This document shows positions 53,350 through 59,796 of a stretch of DNA of 64,000 bases, piece after piece. The translations under genes and the position numbers were made by a program. The notes below the pieces were generated by a model. The model saw only the letters and a program-made list of their open reading frames with translations, had not been told where the DNA came from and made no database searches. This DNA comes from Actinomadura meyerae (GTDB lineage: Bacteria; Actinomycetota; Actinomycetes; Streptosporangiales; Streptosporangiaceae): contig NZ_FZOR01000035.1 in assembly GCF_900188445.1 (NCBI RefSeq), positions 1-64,000 of the forward strand, in the 5' to 3' direction. How positions within the stretch are numbered: the stretch's first letter is position 1; every line of letters starts with the position of its first letter.

Positions 53350-53955
53350 CTACCCGCGCCCGGCGAGCACCGTGTCGATCAGCCCGTACTCCTTGGCCTC
53401 CTCGGCGGTGAAGTACCGCTCCCGGTCCAGGTCGCGGCGCACCGCCGTCGGCTCGCGCCCGGTCGCCTCGGCCAGGATCGCCTCGGTCTGCGCCCGCAGC
53501 CGCAGCACCTCCCGCGCCTGGATGTCCAGGTCGGTGGCGTACCCGCGGGACACCTCCATCTCCGGCTCGTGCAGCAGGATCCGCGCGCCCGGCAGCGCCT
53601 GCCGGCGGCCCGGCGAGCCCGCCGCCAGCAGCACCGCGGCCGCCGACCCGGCCTGCCCGACGCAGGTCGTCTCGACCTCGGGCCGGACGTAGCGCATGGT
53701 GTCGCAGATGGCCAGCATCGCCGTCAGCGCCCCGCCCGGCGAGTTGATGTAGAGGGAGATGGGCCGGTCGGCGTCCATGCCCTCCAGCGCGAGCAGCTGC
53801 GCGGTGACGTCGTTGGCGCTGGTGTCGTCCACCGGCGCGCCGAGGAAGACGATCCGGTCCTCGAACATCCGGTTGTAGGGGTTGGTGTCCTTGCGGCCGT
53901 AGCTCGTCCGCTCCTCGTACTCGGGGACGAGGTACCGCCGTTCCGCCCTTGTCAT
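53350..53955 (-). CDS. ClpP-like protease subunit with altered active site
   Basis: A 201-residue ClpP paralogue. The fold motifs are PISLYINSPGGALTAMLAI and the C-terminal AEEAKEYGLID. By eye the active-site serine is Ser104 in GQAGSAAAVLL (usual GQAASMGAFLL) and the histidine is His129 in ILLHEPE. At the position of the catalytic aspartate there is Glu179 (DRERYF instead of RDRF). It may be weakly active or structural in a mixed ring. It overlaps the upstream clpP gene by ATGA. Confidence 0.9.
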   Translation of the reverse strand: MTRAERRYLVPEYEERTSYGRKDTNPYNRMFEDRIVFLGAPVDDTSANDVTAQLLALEGMDADRPISLYINSPGGALTAMLAICDTMRYVRPEVETTCVGQAGSAAAVLLAAGSPGRRQALPGARILLHEPEMEVSRGYATDLDIQAREVLRLRAQTEAILAEATGREPTAVRRDLDRERYFTAEEAKEYGLIDTVLAGRG

Positions 53956-54596
53956 GTGCCCACCCGGTCGGTGCTGTCGATGACGTGGTCGACGAAGCCG
54001 TAGTCGCGGGCCTGCTCGGCGGTGAACCACCGGTCCCGGTCGCCGTCGGCCTCGATGCGCTCCAGCGGCTGACCGGTGTGGACCGCGGTCAGCTCCGCCA
54101 GCGTCCGCTTGAGGTAGAGCGACTGCTCGGCCTGGATCCTGATGTCGGACGCGGTGCCGCCGATCCCGCCGTGCGGCTGGTGCATCATCACCCGCGCGTG
54201 CCGCAGCGCGTACCGCTTGCCCCGCGTCCCCGCGCACAGCAGCGTCTGCCCCATGGACGCCGCCATGCCCATCGCGACGGTGGATATGTCGTTCGGGACG
54301 AACTGCATCATGTCGTAGATCGCCATGCCGGCGTCGACGACCCCGCCGGGGGAGTTGATGTAGAGCGTGATGTCGCGGCGGGCGTCCTGCGCCGCGAGCA
54401 GCAGCAGCTGCGCGTTCACGCGGTTGGCGACCTGGTCGTCGACCTCGGTGCCGAGGAACACGATCCGCTGCGCCAGGAGCCGCTCGAACAGCTGCGCCTC
54501 GGCGATCCGCGGCATCTCGGCCACGGCCGCCCGCGACCTTCCGGCGAACGTCTCCGCCCGCCGCCCGCTCCGGTCCTCCGCCATGTGCTCGCGCAT
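53952..54596 (-). CDS. clpP: ClpP protease subunit, complete triad
   Basis: A 214-residue ClpP. The triad is Ser114 (GMAASMGQTLL), His139 (VMMHQPHGG) and Asp188 (DRDRWF). ITLYINSPGGVVDAGMAI and AEQARDYGFVDHVI frame the fold. The N-terminal 30 residues may be a propeptide. GGAGG lies five bases before the ATG; a second ATG 12 bases on is less well placed. No clpX or tig gene follows, so this is an accessory clpP pair rather than the housekeeping locus. It diverges from an antitoxin-like gene. Confidence 0.93.
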   Translation of the reverse strand: MREHMAEDRSGRRAETFAGRSRAAVAEMPRIAEAQLFERLLAQRIVFLGTEVDDQVANRVNAQLLLLAAQDARRDITLYINSPGGVVDAGMAIYDMMQFVPNDISTVAMGMAASMGQTLLCAGTRGKRYALRHARVMMHQPHGGIGGTASDIRIQAEQSLYLKRTLAELTAVHTGQPLERIEADGDRDRWFTAEQARDYGFVDHVIDSTDRVGT

Positions 54597-54618
54597 CAGC
54601 CCTCCTCGAAAGTTGTTC

Positions 54619-54633
54619 TGTACAGACTGTACA
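54619..54633. promoter_or_regulatory. TGTACA palindrome between clpP and antitoxin-like gene
   Basis: TGTACAGACTGTACA is a perfect inverted repeat (7-base arms, 1-base centre) with two TGTACA hexamers, 22 bases from the clpP start and 49 bases from the antitoxin-like start. E. coli YefM recognises operators with TGTACA cores. Confidence 0.65.
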
Positions 54634-54682
54634 TTTTGAGGAGGACGTGCGGCGAGGCCGCCCCGACGACGTTCGCTATAGG

Positions 54683-54979
54683 ATGAATGACGTGGAAATC
54701 GCGGTGACACAGGCCCGGAAGATCTTCGCGGAGCTTCTCAATCGGGTCGTCTACGGCGGCGAGGAGGTCGTCCTCACCCGCCATGGCAAGACCGTGGCCG
54801 CGATCGTCTCGGCCGAGGACCTGGAGCTCCTGCGCCAGGTCCGGTCGGCCCGGCTGGACCTGTCCCGCGCCGAGATGCCCACCGCGGACGAGGGGGCGCG
54901 CGGCATGCCGGAGGAGTCCCCGCTCAGGATCGCGGCCCGGTACCAGGCCCCGGGAAGGCGTCCGGGCTTCGGACGCTGA
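54683..54979 (+). CDS. Orphan Phd/YefM-type antitoxin-like protein
   Basis: A 98-residue protein with the Phd/YefM fold: EIAVTQARKIFAELLNRV, GEEVVLTRHGKTVAAIVSAE and DLELLRQVR match the family closely over residues 4-55. The C-terminal 40 residues would be the flexible toxin-binding part. No toxin gene (YoeB, Doc, PIN) follows: the next gene is on the opposite strand and its end overlaps this one by 56 bases. The ATG in front of NDVEIAV is chosen; a GTG at 54647 is possible. It may act as a repressor at the TGTACA palindrome. Confidence 0.82.
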   Translation: MNDVEIAVTQARKIFAELLNRVVYGGEEVVLTRHGKTVAAIVSAEDLELLRQVRSARLDLSRAEMPTADEGARGMPEESPLRIAARYQAPGRRPGFGR

Positions 54980-55940
54980 GCCGCCGGAAGGCGGTCCGGT
55001 AGTCGCGCGGGCGCCGTCCGGTGTGCCGGGCGAAGAGGGACGCGAAGGTGCCGGAGTCCCGGTAGCCGACCGCGGCGGCGACGGCGGCGACGGTGCCGTC
55101 CGTGGTCTCCAGGAGGTGGCGGGCGCGGCGGACGCGGGCGGCCTGCAGGTACTCCAGCGGGCTCTGCCCGGTCTCCTGCGCGAAGCGGCGCAGCAGCGTC
55201 CGGGTGCTGACGTTGAAGGCCTCCGCCAGCGCCGCGAGGTCGTACCGGGCGGCGAGGTTCTGGTCGAGCCACCGCATGACCCTGCGGGAGAACTCGTTCC
55301 CCGGCTGGGGGAGGAGACCGGCGTCGACGTAGGGGGCCTGCGACGACCGGGCGTCGTCGACGAGCGCCACCCGCGCGGTCCTGCGCGCCACCCCGGCGCC
55401 GCTGTGGCGGCGGATCAGCTCCAGCGCGAAGTCGTACATGGCGCTGAACGCGGCGGTGGTCGTCACTCCCGTGTCGGTGACGACCAGCTGCTCGGGCCGG
55501 ATTTCGGCGTCCGGGCAGCGCCGTGCCAGCTCGTCCGCGAACAGCCACGCCGTCGTCGCCCGCCGCCGCGCCAGCAGGCCCGCCTCGGCCAGCAGGAACG
55601 CCCCGACGCAGATCGCGACGACGGCCCCGCCCGCGGCGGCGTGGGAGCGGATCGCCGCGATCTCGGGGGACAGCGACGCCAGTCTGGCGTCCACGTCGAG
55701 GCCGGGCGCGAGTTCGAAGCCGGGCACGACCAGGACGTCGACCTCGCGCAGCGGGGAGGCGGCCAGCACGGTGCCGCCGGACGCGGCGACGCGGCGGCGG
55801 GGCGAGACGACCGTCGCCTCGTAGCCGTCGCGGCCGGGGCCGGCGATGTGCCCGGCCATCGTCAGGAGGTCGGGGACGCCGAACACCTCGGACGCGAAGC
55901 ACTCCGGATACGCCAGCACCCCGACCCGCAACGCGCTCAT
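54924..55940 (-). CDS. GlxA-family AraC-type regulator (DJ-1/PfpI + HTH)
   Basis: A 338-residue regulator. The N-terminal DJ-1/PfpI-like domain (about 1-190) has the nucleophile elbow VAICVGAFLLAEAGLL. The C-terminal AraC domain has two HTH motifs: ARYDLAALAEAFNVSTRTLL and AVAAAVGYRDSGTFASLFAR. It is divergent from a dienelactone-hydrolase-like gene, which it may control; the 89-base gap has an AT-rich segment near 55965. Its 3' end overlaps the antitoxin-like gene on the other strand by 56 bases. Confidence 0.92.
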   Translation of the reverse strand: MSALRVGVLAYPECFASEVFGVPDLLTMAGHIAGPGRDGYEATVVSPRRRVAASGGTVLAASPLREVDVLVVPGFELAPGLDVDARLASLSPEIAAIRSHAAAGGAVVAICVGAFLLAEAGLLARRRATTAWLFADELARRCPDAEIRPEQLVVTDTGVTTTAAFSAMYDFALELIRRHSGAGVARRTARVALVDDARSSQAPYVDAGLLPQPGNEFSRRVMRWLDQNLAARYDLAALAEAFNVSTRTLLRRFAQETGQSPLEYLQAARVRRARHLLETTDGTVAAVAAAVGYRDSGTFASLFARHTGRRPRDYRTAFRRLSVRSPDAFPGPGTGPRS

Positions 55941-56029
55941 CCCGCCTCCTGTCCGGTGGCGAGATTACCCTGATAATTGGCGATCCGGCCTATCCCGGTG
56001 CGCGGGGGCGGCGGTCCAGGCTTGTCCCC

Positions 56030-56848
56030 ATGAACGCGACCGAAGCGGGTCTCGACGACTCGATCACGGATTTCTCCCGCCGGCGGGTGGACGTCGACGG
56101 GGTGGTGAAGACGGTGTACGTCTCCGGGGACGGCCCGGGCGTCGTACTGATGCCGGAGATGCCCGGCATCAGCCCGGACGTCCTGCGGCTGGCGCGGTGG
56201 GTGCGGGACGCGGGGTTCACCGTGTACGTCCCCTCGCTGTTCGGCGCCGACGGGGCCTACCCCACGGCCGAGAACGGGCAGGAGGTCGTCCGCCGCGCGT
56301 GCGTCAGCGCCGAGTTCCGCGCCTTCGCCGGGGGCGGCACCAGCCCCGTCACCGCGTGGCTGCGCGGCCTGGCGCGGCAGGCGCACGGCGAGTGCGGCGG
56401 CCCGGGGGTCGGCGCGATCGGGCTGTGCTTCACCGGCAACTTCGCCCTGACGATGACGCTCGAGCCGTCCGTCATCGCGCCCGTGGTCAACCACCCGTCG
56501 CTGCCCCTGGACGACCCCGCGGGGCTCGAACTCGGCGACGAGGACGCCCGCGCCGTCCGGGAGCGCGTCGAGCGGGACGGGATCACGGTCCTGGCGTACC
56601 GGTTCGACAACGACCGCTGGTGCACCGGCCAGCGGTTCGCCGCCTACCGCAAGCTGCTCGGCGACGCCTTCGACGGCCGCGTCCTGCCGGGCGGCGCCGC
56701 CCGCACCGACCCGCCCCCGTTCTTCCGCGACGTCGTCCAGACCCCGCACAGCGTCACCACCGCCCACCTGGTCGACGAGGACGGCCACCCCACCCTGAAG
56801 GCGAGGGACGAGATCATCGCCTACCTGGCCGCCCGCCTGCACTCCTAG
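56030..56848 (+). CDS. Dienelactone hydrolase-family protein
   Basis: A 272-residue alpha/beta-hydrolase. The nucleophile is a cysteine in GAIGLCFTGNFAL, as in dienelactone hydrolases, with a candidate Asp in YRFDNDRWC and His in TAHLVDEDGHPT. LMPEMPGISPDVLRLARWV and GFTVYVPSLFG are the conserved N-terminal segments. The substrate is unknown. A 14-base tandem duplication at the 3' end carries its stop codon. Diverges from the GlxA-type regulator. Confidence 0.85.
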   Translation: MNATEAGLDDSITDFSRRRVDVDGVVKTVYVSGDGPGVVLMPEMPGISPDVLRLARWVRDAGFTVYVPSLFGADGAYPTAENGQEVVRRACVSAEFRAFAGGGTSPVTAWLRGLARQAHGECGGPGVGAIGLCFTGNFALTMTLEPSVIAPVVNHPSLPLDDPAGLELGDEDARAVRERVERDGITVLAYRFDNDRWCTGQRFAAYRKLLGDAFDGRVLPGGAARTDPPPFFRDVVQTPHSVTTAHLVDEDGHPTLKARDEIIAYLAARLHS

Positions 56849-56863
56849 GCCTGCACTTCTAGG
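56836..56863. repeat. 14-base tandem duplication carrying two stop codons
   Basis: CCTGCACTCCTAGG is directly followed by CCTGCACTTCTAGG. The first copy contains the hydrolase stop (plus strand), the second the dipeptidase stop (minus strand). Confidence 0.7.
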
Positions 56864-57899
56864 CGGGGCGGCCGAGTTCCTTGCGGAAGAGGCGGTGGAC
56901 GTTCTCGCCGAGGATCTTCCGGATGTCGGACTCGGCGTGGCCGCGGCGGACCAGGGCCTCGGTGACCAGGGGCAGGCCGCGCGGGCCGTCCAGGCCGGGG
57001 ACGACGGCGTTGACGTCGAACCCGGCCAGGCTGCTCAGGTCCTCGCAGCAGGGCGGGGTGAGTTCGAGGCTGACCTCGCGGATGAAGTCGGGGCCGAGGC
57101 CGACGTGGTCGATCCCGGCGACGGCCGCCACGTGCTCGATGTGCTCGGCGAGGCGGTCGACGGTGTAGCCGGCGGGGTCGTCGCTGAGGAAGCCCGCGAG
57201 GAAGTTGACGCACACGACCCCGCCCGTCGCGGCGATGCCGCGGATCTGGTCGTCGGTGAGGTTGCGGTGGTGGTCGCGCAGCGCCCGGGCCGAGGAGTGG
57301 GTCGCCATGACCGGGCGCGTGGCGATCTCCAGGACGTGGGCGACGCCGGCGGCCCCCAGATGGGAGACGTCGAAGATGACGCCCAGCCGCTCCAGTTCGG
57401 CCAGCGCGTCGGCCCCGGCGGCCGTCAGGCGGCTGCCCGCGGCGTCCTCACCGCTGCCGTCGGCCAGCGGGGTGCGGCCCCAGTGCGCGATCGAGGCCAC
57501 CCGCACCCCGAGGCGGTGCACGGTGGAGAACAGTTCGACGTTCGCGTCGAGGCCGGGTGCGCTCTCCAGGGCCAGCACCAGGGCGATCTTCCCGTCGGCC
57601 AGCGCCCGGTCGATGTCCTCCCCGTCGAGGCACAGGCTCACCTCGGCCGCGTTGCCCTCGGCGAGGACGTGGGCGGCCTCGATCATCCGCAGGGTCTCGC
57701 GCAGCGCCCCCTCCGGGCGGAACCGGTCGTCGATGAAGACGGGCAGGACCTGCAGGTCCACGCCGCCGTCGCGGAGCTGGGGCAGCCAGCGGTCCCGGAA
57801 GAACCCGGCCCACTGCGCGGGCGGGCGCGCCGCCACGGCCATCAGCAGGTCGTTGTGGGTGTCGGCGACGACGGCGCGGCGGTGGAGGTCGGCGGGCAT
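56859..57899 (-). CDS. Membrane dipeptidase family (M19) metallopeptidase
   Basis: A 346-residue dizinc peptidase. Metal ligands are in VVADTHNDLLM, LALESAPGLD, FDVSHLGAAG, THSSARALRDHHRNLTDDQI and GLGPDFI. Despite the name there is no signal peptide or membrane helix, so it is probably cytoplasmic and cleaves dipeptides, possibly with D-residues. AAGGGA precedes the ATG. It is last of three same-strand genes with the P-loop protein and GDPD; the common theme is unclear, perhaps breakdown of small metabolites. Confidence 0.9.
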   Translation of the reverse strand: MPADLHRRAVVADTHNDLLMAVAARPPAQWAGFFRDRWLPQLRDGGVDLQVLPVFIDDRFRPEGALRETLRMIEAAHVLAEGNAAEVSLCLDGEDIDRALADGKIALVLALESAPGLDANVELFSTVHRLGVRVASIAHWGRTPLADGSGEDAAGSRLTAAGADALAELERLGVIFDVSHLGAAGVAHVLEIATRPVMATHSSARALRDHHRNLTDDQIRGIAATGGVVCVNFLAGFLSDDPAGYTVDRLAEHIEHVAAVAGIDHVGLGPDFIREVSLELTPPCCEDLSSLAGFDVNAVVPGLDGPRGLPLVTEALVRRGHAESDIRKILGENVHRLFRKELGRPA

Positions 57900-57932
57900 G
57901 TCGGTTCCCTTCTGGCGGCGTGCGGCCGCGGG

Positions 57933-58631
57933 TCACGCGTGCGGCTCGGCCTGCGGGCAGGTGCTCTCCGGGGGCGGCAGGTAGGGGCGGAAGTGGTCGG
58001 CGACGAGGTCGGCGACGGCGGCGGCGTCGCGGGTGCCGTCGACCTCGATGACGCGGACGCCCAGGCGGCGTGCGGAGCGGACGGCGTCCGCGGCGACGAG
58101 GCGGTCGCGCTCGAGGCGGTTGCGCTGGGCGCGGTCGGGGTCGCTGAGGCCGCGCGCGACGGTCGCGGCCCGGGGGAGGGTGCGCAGCTGCCGGTCGCGG
58201 AACGCCTCGGTGGGCACCATGACGACCATGCGCTCCGGCGAGCCGGCGACCGGGACGACCAGTTCGGGGCGCAGGCCCCAGCCCTCGGCGATCACGGGGC
58301 GTCCGGAGACCAGGGCGCGCAGGTCGTCCAGGGCCCATTCGAACCGCACGGGGAAGCCGGCGAGGGTCTCGGCGGCCATGGCCCGCGGGGTGGTGTCCAC
58401 CCAGGCGGCCTCGGGGCCGGGGCCGCCGGGCGGTTCGCCGAGGCGGACCCGGCGCGCGACGCGGCGGTCGTTGTGGGCTCGGGCGTCGTGGTAGTCGTAG
58501 CGGTACACGGTCAGCCCGTACCGGACGGCCAGCAGCCGCGCCACGGTGGACTTTCCGGCCCACTGCCCGCCGCCGATCCACAGGGCGCGGGCGAGCGTGC
58601 CGCACGGGTCCCGGGCGTCGTCATCCGGCAT
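57933..58631 (-). CDS. P-loop kinase-like ATPase of unknown function
   Basis: A 232-residue P-loop protein. Walker A is WIGGGQWAGKSTVARLLA near residue 20, followed by VYRYDYHDARAHNDR, an acidic motif often seen in small-molecule kinases, and PVIAEGWGLRPEL in the middle. The arginine-rich region (RGLSDPDRAQRNRLERDRLV) could be the lid. It may phosphorylate a small compound. The substrate cannot be deduced. GAGGA precedes the ATG; the GDPD gene ends nine bases upstream. Confidence 0.75.
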   Translation of the reverse strand: MPDDDARDPCGTLARALWIGGGQWAGKSTVARLLAVRYGLTVYRYDYHDARAHNDRRVARRVRLGEPPGGPGPEAAWVDTTPRAMAAETLAGFPVRFEWALDDLRALVSGRPVIAEGWGLRPELVVPVAGSPERMVVMVPTEAFRDRQLRTLPRAATVARGLSDPDRAQRNRLERDRLVAADAVRSARRLGVRVIEVDGTRDAAAVADLVADHFRPYLPPPESTCPQAEPHA

Positions 58632-58639
58632 GGGCGTCC

Positions 58640-59440
58640 TCAGGCGTCGCCGTGGGCCCACAGGCCGCGGGCGGACATGACGCGGCGGAGGGCCAGCAGA
58701 TCGTCGGTCATGATGCCGTCGACGCCGAGGTCCAGGAGCCGCTCCATGGCGGCGGGGTCGTTGACCGTCCAGGCGTGGACCTGCAGGCCGAGCCGGTGGG
58801 CGTGCTCGACGAACGCCTCGGTGACGAACGGGACGGGGCCGAGGCCGTAGGGGACCTGGGCGCACGCGACGCCGGTGGCGGCGAGCCGGACGAGCTTGGC
58901 GGCGGGCCCGCCGTAGGACCGGGCGCGCAGCGCCATCACGCCGCGGGGGCCGAGGGCCATGCAGACGTCCCGGTCGGTGAACACGGGGAGGCGCGCGCGC
59001 ATCTGGGCCAGGCGGCGGGTGGAGAAGGAGGTGATGCACACCCGGTTCCAGGCGTTGGTGCGGTGCAGCGTCGTGGCGAGCGGCCCGATGACGTTGGCGT
59101 CCTTGAGGTCGATGTTGACGCGCGCGTCGGGGAAGGAGCCGAGGACGTCCTCCAGGCGGGGGATGGGCTCGGTGCCGGCGATGCGGGCCTTGGCGACCTC
59201 GGTGTAGGGGAGCCGGGAGATGGTGCCGGTGCGGTCGGTGACCCGGTCGAGGGTGCGGTCGTGGAAGGCGACGACGACGCCGTCGGCGGTGGCGTGGGCG
59301 TCGGTCTCCAGGTAGCGGTAGCCGAGGTCGGTGGCGCGCTGGAAGGCGGCCATCGAGTTCTCCGGGCGCCCGGCCGCGCCGCCGCGGTGGGCGAACGGGA
59401 TCGGTCCGGGATGGTCGAGGAACTCGTACGAGCGGCGCAC
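58640..59440 (-). CDS. Glycerophosphodiester phosphodiesterase
   Basis: A 266-residue GDPD-family TIM barrel. The catalytic histidines are in PFAHRGGAAGRPENS and VVAFHDRTLDRVTDRTG; the acidic metal ligands are in YLETDAHATADG and NIDLKD. No signal peptide, so cytoplasmic. It cleaves glycerophosphodiesters to glycerol-3-phosphate and an alcohol. The GTG before RRSYEFLDH is used; a GTG 30 bases upstream is the alternative and would place copy 4 of the repeated motif in the ribosome-binding position. First gene of a three-gene operon. Confidence 0.92.
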   Translation of the reverse strand: MRRSYEFLDHPGPIPFAHRGGAAGRPENSMAAFQRATDLGYRYLETDAHATADGVVVAFHDRTLDRVTDRTGTISRLPYTEVAKARIAGTEPIPRLEDVLGSFPDARVNIDLKDANVIGPLATTLHRTNAWNRVCITSFSTRRLAQMRARLPVFTDRDVCMALGPRGVMALRARSYGGPAAKLVRLAATGVACAQVPYGLGPVPFVTEAFVEHAHRLGLQVHAWTVNDPAAMERLLDLGVDGIMTDDLLALRRVMSARGLWAHGDA

Positions 59441-59475
59441 CCCTCCGATTATTGCGGACGCGGCGATCACCCTCG

Positions 59476-59493
59476 ACCTTACTACGTAAAGGG
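59476..59493 (-). repeat. Repeated AT-rich motif, copy 4
   Basis: On the minus strand it reads CCCTTTACGTAGTAAGGT, between the divergent GDPD and EF-hand genes, 36 bases upstream of the GDPD GTG. Confidence 0.55.
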
Positions 59494-59553
59494 CGGGGGC
59501 GGGTGGCGCGGTGCTACGGTCGCCCCGCAATCGATCAGCGAAGGAGCGCCGGC

Positions 59554-59775
59554 ATGGCGGACGTGAACGACTACAGGGCGACGTTCGAGCTCGTGGACGT
59601 CGACGGCGACGGTTACATCTCCACGGCGGAGCTGAAGAACCTGATGACCAAGCTCGGCCAGGACGTGACCGACACGCGCGCCGTGGAGGTGGTCGTGGCC
59701 GCCGACGCCAACCGCGACGGCAAGATCTCCCTGGAGGAGTTCGCGGAGCTGATGGAGCGGACCGCCCGGCCCTGA
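59554..59775 (+). CDS. Two-EF-hand calcium-binding protein
   Basis: A 73-residue calmodulin-like protein. Loop 1 is Asp15-Val-Asp-Gly-Asp-Gly-Tyr to Glu26 and loop 2 is Asp51-Ala-Asn-Arg-Asp-Gly-Lys to Glu62; both have all side-chain calcium ligands. It could be a calcium sensor or buffer in the cytoplasm. AAGGAG precedes the ATG. It diverges from the GDPD gene and is convergent with the transporter-methyltransferase gene. Confidence 0.95.
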   Translation: MADVNDYRATFELVDVDGDGYISTAELKNLMTKLGQDVTDTRAVEVVVAADANRDGKISLEEFAELMERTARP

Positions 59776-59796
59776 GGAGCGGCCCGCCCCGGGGGC

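Noticed and set aside
54647..54979. A complete toxin-antitoxin module beside clpP
   Set aside because: No toxin-sized reading frame follows the antitoxin-like gene on its strand; the downstream DNA belongs to the GlxA-type regulator on the opposite strand.
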